Shown: piece by piece, positions 35,208-43,514 of the stretch
Layout of the letters: each line of letters starts with the position of its first letter
Numbering within the stretch: position 1 is the stretch's first letter
Assembly (NCBI GenBank): GCA_009772895.1
Contig: WOUP01000021.1
Location: 1-50,454, forward strand
Source of the DNA: Puniceicoccaceae bacterium 5H
GTDB taxonomy: Bacteria > Verrucomicrobiota > Verrucomicrobiia > Opitutales > Oceanipulchritudinaceae
Reading direction: 5' to 3'
DNA: 50,454 nt
Made by a program: the position numbers and the translations under genes
The notes under the pieces: generated by a model
What the model was told of the DNA's origin: nothing
The model's input: only the letters and a program-made list of their open reading frames with translations
Database searches by the model: none

Positions 35208-36113
35208 ATGGCGACCACACATCAACCTGTACATCCGACGCAGGAGCGAAACCACGAACTGCCCCACCAGTTGAACTGGAAGGGTTGGTGGCATGTCGTG
35301 CGGTTGACGCAGCAAAACATGGGCAAGGACTTTCTGGCCCTGGCCGCATCCGGGGTCGCCTTTTACCTGCTGCTGAGCCTGTTCCCGGCCATCGCCGCCT
35401 CCGTATCGCTCTACGGGCTGGTCGCGAACCCGCAGCAAGTGCAGCAACAGCTTGCCAGCGTCCAGGGAATGATGCCCGACCAGGTCTACAGCATCATTCA
35501 GGGCCAGGTGGAAGCCATCACGAGCCAGCCGCACGTGGCCGGCTGGAGTGCCATCGTCAGTATCCTGCTGGCCCTCTGGGGTAGCTCGCGCGCCACCAAG
35601 GGCATGATGCAGGCCCTCAATCTCATCTATCACGAAGAAGAGACGCGGGGTTTCATCAAAACCAACCTTATCGGCTTTGGCCTCATGGTCGGGATCATCC
35701 TCGCCGGGCTGCTCGCTATTGCGGGCGTGGTGGCACTGCCTGCGGTCCTTCAGGCGTTCCATTTTCCCGGCTGGACCGGCGAGTTGATTGCCGTAGCCCG
35801 CTGGGCGGTGCTCTTCGTGATGGTCATGGCGGTGCTGGCGCTGCTCTACAGCGTTGGGCCCGACCGCAAGCCGCCGCATTGGCAGTGGATCACCTGGGGC
35901 GCGGCCATGGCAACGATCCTTTGGATCATCGGCTCATGGCTCTTCTCCTGGTACGTCGCCCACTTCGCCAGCTATAACAAGACCTACGGCAGCCTGGGGG
36001 CCGTCGTCGTGCTCATGATGTGGCTCTACCTCAGCGCCTTCGTGGCCCTATTGGGAGGCGAGGTCAACGACGCGCTGGAAAAGGAGACCGGGCGCCGCAG
36101 CGACATGCAGTAG
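35208..36113 (+). CDS. YihY/BrkB family inner-membrane protein
   Basis: The 301-aa protein has the family's six helices and motifs: GVAFYLLLSLFPAIAASVSLYG near the N-terminus, LWGSSRATKGMMQALNLIYHEEETRGF in the middle, and the conserved C-terminal SYNKTYGSLGAVVVLMMWLYLSAFVALLGGEVNDAL. YihY was once misnamed RNase BN; its function is uncertain. A role in outer-membrane lipid transport has been suggested for E. coli YhdP-related pathways, but nothing here shows it. It follows the DUF883/Holin-X/DUF3618 set, a common envelope-stress neighbourhood. Confidence 0.9.
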   Translation: MATTHQPVHPTQERNHELPHQLNWKGWWHVVRLTQQNMGKDFLALAASGVAFYLLLSLFPAIAASVSLYGLVANPQQVQQQLASVQGMMPDQVYSIIQGQVEAITSQPHVAGWSAIVSILLALWGSSRATKGMMQALNLIYHEEETRGFIKTNLIGFGLMVGIILAGLLAIAGVVALPAVLQAFHFPGWTGELIAVARWAVLFVMVMAVLALLYSVGPDRKPPHWQWITWGAAMATILWIIGSWLFSWYVAHFASYNKTYGSLGAVVVLMMWLYLSAFVALLGGEVNDALEKETGRRSDMQ

Positions 36114-36126
36114 CGCCAGAGCCGCA

Positions 36127-36564
36127 CTACTCGGGCTGCCCGCTCAACGCCTTGCGCAAGAGCTGGCTCAACTGGCGCTGCTCGGCCTCGTCCAAGGGGC
36201 CGAAAAGACGCTCGTTCGCGGCATCTTTCAGTGCCTGTAACTCGTCCAAAACTCGCCGTCCTGCGGCGGTCAACTGCAGGCAGGCACAGCGACGATCTTC
36301 CGGGTCTGCCTGCCGTTCCACCAGCCCCTGCGTAGCCAGTTCTTTCACCAATCGCGTGACATTGCCCTTGTCCAGCCCCACGTATTCCACGATGCCCTGC
36401 AGATGGGCACCCGGGTTTTCCGCCAGAAACGATAGCGCGTGGTAATGCGCCGGCGAGTGATGGGAGTCATGCTGGGCCAGCCGAGCCGTCCATTCTGCGC
36501 GGAAACGGCGCACAATCTGACCGAGGGCAAGAGGCAGATGCGGATCTACAGGCATTGTTAGCAT
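36127..36564 (-). CDS. MarR family transcriptional regulator
   Basis: The 145-aa protein (ATG 36564 or ATG 36555) is a winged-helix regulator: dimerisation helix LPLALGQIVRRFRAEWTARLAQHD, then recognition region LQGIVEYVGLDKGNVTRLVKELATQGLVERQ, and the wing with DPEDRRCACLQLTAAG. MarR proteins bind palindromes and release them on ligand binding. It is divergent from a Bcr/CflA-type efflux gene, and an AGTTGT-N5-ACAACT palindrome lies in the shared promoter, so it probably represses the pump and itself. Confidence 0.92.
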   Translation of the reverse strand: MLTMPVDPHLPLALGQIVRRFRAEWTARLAQHDSHHSPAHYHALSFLAENPGAHLQGIVEYVGLDKGNVTRLVKELATQGLVERQADPEDRRCACLQLTAAGRRVLDELQALKDAANERLFGPLDEAEQRQLSQLLRKALSGQPE

Positions 36565-36587
36565 CAAAATCAGATTGAGAACTGCGA

Positions 36588-36630
36588 TTGACCTTTACAC
36601 ACTGTACAGGATTAGTTGTGAGATACAACT
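36588..36630. promoter_or_regulatory. Divergent marR/efflux promoter with MarR-type operator
   Basis: For the efflux gene, TTGACC (36588-36593) serves as -35; the -10 about 17 nt on is weak. For marR, TTGTAT and TACAGT are spaced 16 nt on the minus strand. The perfect palindrome AGTTGT-GAGAT-ACAACT (36614-36630) overlaps both and resembles TTGT/ACAA MarR operators. Confidence 0.6.
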
Positions 36631-36639
36631 TTAATCACC

Positions 36640-37893
36640 ATGGCTCAATCCGGACCTGAACAACCTTCGATCACCTCTTTCCGCATCGCGATGCTGTTGG
36701 CTTCAGCGGTCGCGCTGGGCCCGTTTTCGACGGACGCCTACCTCCCGGCGTTCCCCTCGATGGCGGAGTATTTTGGGGTGACCACGTCGTCCATCGCTGG
36801 GACCATGAGCGTCTACCTGGTGGGCATCGCCACCGGCCAATTGGTGGGCGGCTATCTTTCCGACCGCTTCCGGCGCAAGCATGTCCTGCTCTGCGGGCTG
36901 ATCCTCTTTATCGCCTCGAGCCTCGGCATCATCTTCCAGCCAGCGCTCATCGGCATCTACATCCTGCGCTTTTTCCAGGCCGTCGGCGGCGGCGTCTCCA
37001 CCGTCTGCGTGCCGGCACTGGTGCGCGACCGCGTGTCGGGCAAGGAGGCGGCCAAGCTCTTCAGCATGATCGGGCTGATCATGATCGCGGCGCCGGCCAT
37101 CGCGCCCAGCCTGGGCAGCCTCATCCTGTCGTTTTCGGACTGGCGGGGGATCTTCGTCTTTCTGGTGTTCTACGCGCTGTTCGTCGCCGTAGCCATGATG
37201 CTGGGCCTCAAGCCGGCCAAGCATCACCTGCCCACCACCGGTCCGCTCGGCCTGCGCGAGTCGTTTCTGCTCGTGCTGCGCAACCCCGTGGCCATGCGCT
37301 TTGTGGGCGTACAGTCCCTCGGCTTCAGCGTGATCCTGATTTTCGTGACCAATGCCTCTCTGCTCTATCAGGAGCACTTCCACGTCTCGAACGGCCTGTT
37401 TTCCATCCTCTTTGCCGCCAACATCGCCATGATGATGACGGCGATGTTCACCAGTCGCACGCTGGTCGAGCGGATTGCCTCGGTCACGATCATGCGCCGG
37501 GCGGTGATCCTTCAGACGGCCGCACTCGTGGTGCTGATTCCCCTGTTTCTGGCCTATCCGCACCTCGGCATCGTGGTGCCCTGCATGATGCTCTCGGTGG
37601 GCGCGCTGGGCGCGATCAGCCCCAATGCGCAGGCCTGCTTCCTGGAGTTCTTCCCCAACAACAGCGGCGTCGCGGCCTCCATCATGGGCACGATGCAGTT
37701 CTTCGTGGCCAGCGTGATCAGTGCCTTCTCCGCCTGGGTGGGCCACTTTGGCGTCTTCCCGCTCTTCGTGTTGATGCTCGCCTGTTCCGCCGCCTCCCTC
37801 TTCTTTGCCTGGACGGCGCCCTCGCGCTTCCACGCCGAAGTCGAGCGTCTCGGGGTCGGCGCCGCAGCCCCCGTTGCCCCGCCGGTCGAGTAA
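36640..37893 (+). CDS. Bcr/CflA-type multidrug efflux MFS transporter
   Basis: The 417-aa protein has twelve predicted helices. The N-terminal GPFSTDAYLPAFPSMAEYFGV and the motif-A region GQLVGGYLSDRFRRKHVLLCGL are typical of drug:H+ antiporters of the Bcr/CflA group (DHA1). ALVRDRVSG and later GAISPNAQACFLEFFPNNSGVAASIMGTMQF match helices 5 and 11-12. It exports drugs or metabolites in exchange for protons at the inner membrane. It is controlled, by inference, by the divergent MarR gene. Confidence 0.92.
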   Translation: MAQSGPEQPSITSFRIAMLLASAVALGPFSTDAYLPAFPSMAEYFGVTTSSIAGTMSVYLVGIATGQLVGGYLSDRFRRKHVLLCGLILFIASSLGIIFQPALIGIYILRFFQAVGGGVSTVCVPALVRDRVSGKEAAKLFSMIGLIMIAAPAIAPSLGSLILSFSDWRGIFVFLVFYALFVAVAMMLGLKPAKHHLPTTGPLGLRESFLLVLRNPVAMRFVGVQSLGFSVILIFVTNASLLYQEHFHVSNGLFSILFAANIAMMMTAMFTSRTLVERIASVTIMRRAVILQTAALVVLIPLFLAYPHLGIVVPCMMLSVGALGAISPNAQACFLEFFPNNSGVAASIMGTMQFFVASVISAFSAWVGHFGVFPLFVLMLACSAASLFFAWTAPSRFHAEVERLGVGAAAPVAPPVE

Positions 37894-37965
37894 TAATTGT
37901 CTGTACATGAGGGTATCGGAGCTTTACGCCTCCGAACCCGACCCTATGCTGTCGACCCATTGTTT

Positions 37966-39558
37966 ATGGCAGCAATCTCGAGTTGGTGGGACGCAAGAAA
38001 GCAACAGGCAGACTGGTGGCTCGCCATCCTCCTCTTTCTTTCGCTGCTCACCCTCAGTCCGTTGATCTACCAAGACTACGGGATAGCATGGGATGAACTG
38101 CCGCAGCGGAGCGTAGCGGTTCAGAATACCAAAATCATTCAGGGGGAGGCCCCTGCCAGCAAGGCCTTCAGGGACGCGGACTACGGTCCCCTCTACGAAG
38201 TCGCGCTCGAGACCACCGGCCAGTGGCTCGGGAATCGCGATTTCCGCAAGATGACTCGCTACCGCCACTTGATGGGCTACCTGCTTTATGTCACCGGCTT
38301 GTTCGCCTTCTACGGTTTGGTCCGGGAACACTACGGCAGCCGGTGGTTCGCACTGGTGGGCGTGTTGCTGTTGCTACTGATGCCGCGATTCTTCGCCCAC
38401 GCGTTCTTCAACTCGAAGGACCTTCCCTTCTTGGTAGCCAACATCTGGGGCCTTTACATACTGCGCCGTCAGCTGGACCAACCACATTGGGCGCGCGCCC
38501 TTCTACTCGGAGCAGTGTTGGGCTGGACCATCAACCTGCGCATTGCCGGTGTCCTGCTCCTGGCCATGAGCCTCACAGTGCTGGCGCTGCGCGCGTGGAG
38601 ACGCCCAGCGCACCGTAGAACCACACTGGCCTCACTTTTAGTCATCCCGGCGCTGGCGGCCGCTCTCAACTACGCCACATGGCCCTACCTGTGGCACGAT
38701 CCGGTGCAGAAAGTTGTTACGATCTGGACCAACATGAGCCACTTTCGCTGGGACTCACTCGTGCTTTTCCAAGGAAAACAACGATTTGCCCGCGACCTGC
38801 CTTGGTATTACCTGCCCACCTGGATCGCGATATCCACGCCCATCCCGACCCTGCTGCTTTGCCTCGCGGGCTTATGCACTGTCCCGGTGATGGCGATCCG
38901 CCGCTGGGCCGCGGTGGGCAAGGATCTGACCCTGAGCAACTGGGCCGTCTGGTGGGGCGGTGCCACCCTGCCGATCGGGTTGATCGTCGTGCAACACTCG
39001 GTCGTCTACGATGGCTGGCGCCACGTCTACTTCTGCTTTCCGTATCTGTTGCTGCTGGGGCTTGTGGCCCTCCACGCCATCTGGCAGCGCAGCGAGAGCT
39101 GGAAGCCTGAAGTGCGGAAGCTGGCCGGGCTCGCGGCGCTGCTCAGCCTGGGGCCCACACTCTTGTTCATGATCGCGGCGCACCCCTTTCAACAGGTCTA
39201 TTTCAACGCCCTGCTGCCGCATCGGGAAGGCTACCTGGCGGAACACTACGAACGCGACTACTGGGGCAGCTCCACCCTCGCGGCCCTGCGCTACATCGCA
39301 CAGCACGACCCCCGGCCCCAGATCCGCATCTACGCCTCGCACGACCCCGTCCGCTTCAATTGGGCACTGCTGGACGACGCCGACCGCAAGCGCCTGAAAG
39401 TAATGCCGAAGGAGGCGACTGCGGACTACTTCGTCTTCATGAGTCGTCCCTTACCGGACCTCCCACCGCAACAAGAGATCGTGGACAATCCCTACACGCT
39501 TACGATCCAGGGCAGCCCGGTGGTGTCGGTTTTCGAGTTGGGGCCGCCGCAGGAGTAA
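37966..39558 (+). CDS. GT-C family membrane glycosyltransferase (PMT/GT39-like)
   Basis: The 530-aa protein starts most plausibly at ATG 37966 (MAAISSWWDARKQ); an in-frame GTG upstream at 37897 is possible but adds unsupported residues. After the first helix come an acidic loop motif IAWDELPQRS, then LMPRFFAHAFFNSKDLPFLVANIWGLY, which resembles the D/E and catalytic loops of PMT-type enzymes. About ten helices reach residue 440, and a short C-terminal soluble tail ends the protein. The sugar donor is probably a polyprenyl-phosphate sugar. Unlike the GT-C proteins at the left end it has no beta-sandwich tail. It converges on nrdA with a strong terminator between. Confidence 0.75.
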   Translation: MAAISSWWDARKQQADWWLAILLFLSLLTLSPLIYQDYGIAWDELPQRSVAVQNTKIIQGEAPASKAFRDADYGPLYEVALETTGQWLGNRDFRKMTRYRHLMGYLLYVTGLFAFYGLVREHYGSRWFALVGVLLLLLMPRFFAHAFFNSKDLPFLVANIWGLYILRRQLDQPHWARALLLGAVLGWTINLRIAGVLLLAMSLTVLALRAWRRPAHRRTTLASLLVIPALAAALNYATWPYLWHDPVQKVVTIWTNMSHFRWDSLVLFQGKQRFARDLPWYYLPTWIAISTPIPTLLLCLAGLCTVPVMAIRRWAAVGKDLTLSNWAVWWGGATLPIGLIVVQHSVVYDGWRHVYFCFPYLLLLGLVALHAIWQRSESWKPEVRKLAGLAALLSLGPTLLFMIAAHPFQQVYFNALLPHREGYLAEHYERDYWGSSTLAALRYIAQHDPRPQIRIYASHDPVRFNWALLDDADRKRLKVMPKEATADYFVFMSRPLPDLPPQQEIVDNPYTLTIQGSPVVSVFELGPPQE

Positions 39559-39594
39559 AACGCGAGGCGCACGCCGCCTGCGCTGAATCGCCAC

Positions 39595-39627
39595 AAAAAA
39601 AGCCCGGCCACGCTTTCGCGGCCGGGC
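39595..39627 (-). terminator. Strong Rho-independent terminator of the nrd operon
   Basis: On the minus strand GCCCGGCC pairs with GGCCGGGC around a short loop with extra pairing, followed by T7. It lies 44 nt past the nrdA stop. The plus strand lacks a T tract. Confidence 0.9.
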
Positions 39628-39670
39628 GGCAAACCTGTAGTATGGTTATTCCGTGTCTAAGGGAAGGGCG

Positions 39671-42600
39671 TTACTGGCAAGCTTCGCACTCTTCTCCGTT
39701 GCGCATGGCCTCGATGGAGCAAACGAGCTTCTCTTCCTCAGTGTAGGTCTTGCGCTGGCCCGACTGCGGGGCCTTGTTCTGCTTCATGGTCACGGTGGCC
39801 TTCTCGATGTTGGAGGCCCCGAGCGTGCGCAGGTAATAGGTCGTCTTCAGGCCCATTTCCCAGGCGGCACGATACATGTGGCTGAGCACCTTCATGTCGG
39901 GGTCGGCCAGCCAGAGGTTGAGGGACTGGCTTTGGTCGATCCACTTCTGGCGGCGCGCGCCGGCCTTGATCACCCACTCGTACGGCACGTCGAAGGCGGT
40001 CATATAGCGCTCGCGCAAGTCTTCCGGGATGTCCTCGATCTTGCCCAGTTCACCGTCGAAGTACTTCAGCGCGTCGCGGATCTCGTCGGTCCAGAGGCCA
40101 CGGGCCTTCAAGTCGCGCACGAGGAAGGCGTTGAGCACCACGAAGTCACCCGAGAGGTTGCTCTTGACGAAGATGTTCTTGTAGGTCGGCTCGATGCAGG
40201 GGCTGCTGCCCATGATGTTGCTGATTGTGGCCGTGGGGGCGATGGCGAGCACGTTGGAGTTGCGCATCCCCTGCTGGGAAATGCGTTGGCGCAACGCATC
40301 CCAGTCCAACTTGCCGCCGCGGGGCACGTCCACCTTCATGCCGCGCTGCTCCTCGAGCATGTCGAGCGTATCCGGCGGCAACAGGCCCCGGCTCCACTTG
40401 CTGCCCTCGTAGGTGTCGTAGGTGCCGCGCTCGGCCGCGAGGTCGCTGGAAGCCTCGTAGGCAAAGTAGGCGATCGCTTCCATGAACTCGTCGTTGAAGT
40501 CCACCGCTTCCTCGCTGGCGAAGGACATGCCCTTGAGGAAGAGCGCGTTCTGCAGGCCCATCACGCCGAGACCGACCGGACGGTGACGGCTGTTGGCGGT
40601 GCGGGCGGCCGGCGTCGGGTAGAAGTTGATGTCGATCACATTGTCCAGCGCGCGCACGGCGATACGGATCGTCTCGCGCAGCTTTTCGAGATCAAGGCTG
40701 CCATCGGCCTTGAGGTGGTTTTCGAGCACGACCGAGCCAAGGTTGCAGACGGCCGTCTCTTCGTCGCTGGTGTTGAGCGTGATCTCCGTGCACAGGTTGG
40801 AGCTGTGGATGACGCCCTTGTGGTCCTGCGGGCTGCGCACGTTGCACGGGTCCTTGAACGTGATCCAGGGGTGGCCCGTCTCGAAAAGCATCTTGAGCAT
40901 CTGCTTCCAGAGGTCGATCACCGGCACCTCGCGGCTCCAGATCTTGCCCTCCTGCGCGAGCTGCTCGTAGTGCTCGTAGCGCTCCTCGAAGGCCTTGCCG
41001 TAGAGATCGTGCAGGTCGGACACTTCGTTGGCGCGGAAGAGCGTCCAATTCTTGTTGGCACCCGGCTGGTTGCGCAGCGCGAGGCGCTTCATGAACAGGT
41101 CGGGGATCCAGTTGGCCGTGTTCATGTCGTGCGTGCGGCGGCGGTCGTCACCGGTGTTGCGGCGCAGCTCGAGAAAGTCGTAGACGTCGTTGTGCCAGCT
41201 TTCGAGGTAGGCACAGCCGCTGCCCTTGCGCTTGCCGCCCTGGTTGACGGCCACGAGCTGGTCGTTGTGCAGCTTGAGGAAGGGGATCACGCCCTGGCTT
41301 TCGCCATTGGTGCCCTTGATGTAGCTGCCGGTGCCGCGCACGCTCGTCCAGGAGCCGCCGAGGCCGCCCGCCCACTTGGAGAGGAAGGCGTTTTCGGCAA
41401 TGCCGCGCGTCATGATGCTCTCGATCGAGTCGTCGACCTTGTAGAGGTAGCAGGACGAAAGCTGGCTGTGCAGCGTGCCGCTGTTGAAGAGCGTGGGCGT
41501 GCTGGAGCAGAAACGGCGGCTCTTGTAGAGGCCGTAGAGGTCCATCGCCCGGCTTTCGCGCTTGGCCTTTTCTTCGCGGAAAAAGAGGCCCATCGACACG
41601 CGCATCCAGAAGAACTGGGGCGTCTCGAGGCGACGGTGCGGGCTGACCGACTTGTCCACGATCAGGTAGCGGTCGAAGAGGGTCTGCACGCCGAGGTAGT
41701 CGAAGTCCATGTCGGCGTTGGGGTCCAGCGCGTCGGCCAGCTGGTCGAGGTCGTAGGCCTCGATCACTTCCGGGTTGAGGCGCTCGAGCTGGACGCCGCG
41801 GCGCAGGTAGCGCTTGAAGCCGCTGCGGTGGGCCTCCTTCAGCTTGCCGATGCCGTCGCGGGCGATGTCCCAATCGAGGACTTCTTCGTAAATGTAGGTC
41901 AGCAGGATGCGGCCGGCGAACTTCGAGAAGTCCGCGTCGCGCTCGATCAACGACTTGGCGTTGAGGATGATCGTGCGCTTGAGGTCCTGGTGCTTCATCT
42001 CGCTGTAGACGGAGCGGCGCAGCTCCTGCTCGATCGCGTCGGGCGAGAGATTGAGGTCGAGGCCGATGGTCGCGTATTCGATGCGCAGCTTCAGGTCGAG
42101 GCCGTCCCAGAACTCGTTGCGGCCATCCTCCATCGTCACGAGGATCATGGAGGCCTGGCGATCGTCGTCGCGCGGCTGTTCCACTTCTTCGTGCTCGCGC
42201 AGGTGGCGGCGGTGGGCGCGGTAGAGAATGTAGTTTTCCGCGACCTTGAAGTGGCCCTGGCGCATCAACTCTTCCTGCACCATGTCCTGGATTTCCTCGA
42301 TGTGGACGCGGCCCACGTTGAGCGCGCGCACGCGATCGGCCACACTGCGGGCGACGGCCACGGCGGGCTCGCTGTCGAGCTTCATCGTGAGGAAGGCCTT
42401 GCGCACCGCGATCTCGATCTTGTTCGAGTCCCACGGCACCTCGCGGTTGTTGCGGCGGATCACGCGCACATTCAGCGGCGTCTCGAGCGAATCCTCCTCA
42501 CCGTGGCGCAGCAGCAGGAGGCTCTTGGCCACGTCCGGCGCATTGTGGTCGAGCAGGATCTTCTCGAGCAGCAAGTCCACCTCGCGCGTGCTCAGCGTCA

Positions 42601-42943
42601 AGGGCTTGCCCTCGTTGGCCAGCTGGGCGAGACGATCCCCCACCGCACGGGCCACGGCGCCGACAAACTCCTGGTTCTTCTGCGTGAAGATCAGGTCTTC
42701 GTCGGTATCGCGGCTGAGTAGCAGATTGGTCAGCGCCAGGCCGATCTTGTCGGCCACTTCGGCCAGATCGAAGTCCAGCACCTCGTCATCGCGGCGGACC
42801 TTGATGATGGAGGGCACGAGTTCGGGCGAAAACAGCTGGTCCTGCTGCACCACGCCGCGCCAGTCGTAGCGCGGCTTGGAATCGGCGGGGGCGGTGATAA
42901 AGCGCTTCAGCGCGAGATCTTCGTCAAAATGGGTCGAAATCAT
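39671..42943 (-). CDS. nrdA: Class I ribonucleoside-diphosphate reductase large subunit (NrdA), two ATP-cones
   Basis: The 1090-aa protein begins with two ATP-cone regulatory domains (about residues 45-140 and 158-250: IIKVRRDDEVLDFDLAEVADKI and VRVIRRNNREVPWDSNKIEIAVRKAF). The catalytic barrel follows. Key residues are redox Cys C498 (SSCYL), the active-site loop N716-L-C718-T-E720, and its redox partner C733 (AVCNLGS). The C-terminal shuttle pair is C1086-x-x-C1089 (GEECEACQ). It reduces NDPs to dNDPs in the cytosol with NrdB. It is longer than E. coli NrdA (761 aa) because of the second cone and a longer N-terminus. It is the third gene on its transcript, after nrdB and a small ORF. Confidence 0.96.
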   Translation of the reverse strand: MISTHFDEDLALKRFITAPADSKPRYDWRGVVQQDQLFSPELVPSIIKVRRDDEVLDFDLAEVADKIGLALTNLLLSRDTDEDLIFTQKNQEFVGAVARAVGDRLAQLANEGKPLTLSTREVDLLLEKILLDHNAPDVAKSLLLLRHGEEDSLETPLNVRVIRRNNREVPWDSNKIEIAVRKAFLTMKLDSEPAVAVARSVADRVRALNVGRVHIEEIQDMVQEELMRQGHFKVAENYILYRAHRRHLREHEEVEQPRDDDRQASMILVTMEDGRNEFWDGLDLKLRIEYATIGLDLNLSPDAIEQELRRSVYSEMKHQDLKRTIILNAKSLIERDADFSKFAGRILLTYIYEEVLDWDIARDGIGKLKEAHRSGFKRYLRRGVQLERLNPEVIEAYDLDQLADALDPNADMDFDYLGVQTLFDRYLIVDKSVSPHRRLETPQFFWMRVSMGLFFREEKAKRESRAMDLYGLYKSRRFCSSTPTLFNSGTLHSQLSSCYLYKVDDSIESIMTRGIAENAFLSKWAGGLGGSWTSVRGTGSYIKGTNGESQGVIPFLKLHNDQLVAVNQGGKRKGSGCAYLESWHNDVYDFLELRRNTGDDRRRTHDMNTANWIPDLFMKRLALRNQPGANKNWTLFRANEVSDLHDLYGKAFEERYEHYEQLAQEGKIWSREVPVIDLWKQMLKMLFETGHPWITFKDPCNVRSPQDHKGVIHSSNLCTEITLNTSDEETAVCNLGSVVLENHLKADGSLDLEKLRETIRIAVRALDNVIDINFYPTPAARTANSRHRPVGLGVMGLQNALFLKGMSFASEEAVDFNDEFMEAIAYFAYEASSDLAAERGTYDTYEGSKWSRGLLPPDTLDMLEEQRGMKVDVPRGGKLDWDALRQRISQQGMRNSNVLAIAPTATISNIMGSSPCIEPTYKNIFVKSNLSGDFVVLNAFLVRDLKARGLWTDEIRDALKYFDGELGKIEDIPEDLRERYMTAFDVPYEWVIKAGARRQKWIDQSQSLNLWLADPDMKVLSHMYRAAWEMGLKTTYYLRTLGASNIEKATVTMKQNKAPQSGQRKTYTEEEKLVCSIEAMRNGEECEACQ

Positions 42944-42965
42944 GGGACGGGATGCCTAGATTTTT

Positions 42966-43496
42966 TTACTCAATGCGGTTCGGAAAATCATCAACATAAG
43001 GCTCTAACCTTAGCACTAGACCAGATAAATCTTTCAGGAGATCGTAAACATTCACAGAATCATTATCTACGACATATTCTCCAGATTGGCCTAAAAATTT
43101 ACTTCGAAAGAAAGCAGGAGAATCTATGAGACGAATGGCAGCTTGCTCAGAAATACCTTCAAAATGCACATTCGTAAATGTATTACAGCGAGGATCCTTT
43201 CGGTAGGCTGTAGCTCGTCTTTCGTTAATATGAATTATCGTATTACGAATATCCTTATTGCGAACTACAGGAAATTCAGAATCCTCAATTTTGAGGCGCG
43301 TCCTCAACTCATTTCCCGTATCTCTATATTTCTTTTCATTAGAAAATAAATGGTCAGAAATTCGTCCAACTTCCGCCAATCCATCTTCAATTTCAGAAGA
43401 ATCGCGATTCTCCCATCCATTGTAGACTTGTCGCTGTGCCTTACGCGCAGAACGCAGCATTTCGTCTACGAATTCGCAAAACTGATTATCAGTCAT
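42966..43496 (-). CDS. Small protein with R-x4-H (HEPN-like) motif inserted between nrdB and nrdA
   Basis: The 176-aa protein is mostly helical and charged and belongs to no family I can name. The segment KDIRNTIIHINERR has R84-N85-x3-H89, the exact spacing and the polar residue after Arg that mark HEPN ribonuclease domains. The preceding region (VGRISDHLF, ELRTRLKI) gives the helices expected before it. The gene is clearly more AT-rich than nrdA and nrdB. It starts 18 nt after nrdB and ends 22 nt before nrdA, so it is probably cotranscribed. No Shine-Dalgarno sequence is seen. HEPN proteins are often RNases in toxin-antitoxin or defence systems. The family call is an inference from a six-residue motif. 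Confidence 0.6.
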   Translation of the reverse strand: MTDNQFCEFVDEMLRSARKAQRQVYNGWENRDSSEIEDGLAEVGRISDHLFSNEKKYRDTGNELRTRLKIEDSEFPVVRNKDIRNTIIHINERRATAYRKDPRCNTFTNVHFEGISEQAAIRLIDSPAFFRSKFLGQSGEYVVDNDSVNVYDLLKDLSGLVLRLEPYVDDFPNRIE

Positions 43497-43514
43497 AGCA
43501 TTGACTTTACAAAC

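Noticed and set aside
39653-42721. A 1022-codon open frame on the plus strand opposite nrdA
   Set aside because: It is antisense to a certain NrdA gene, its composition is the usual by-product of GC-rich codon bias, and it has no recognisable motif.
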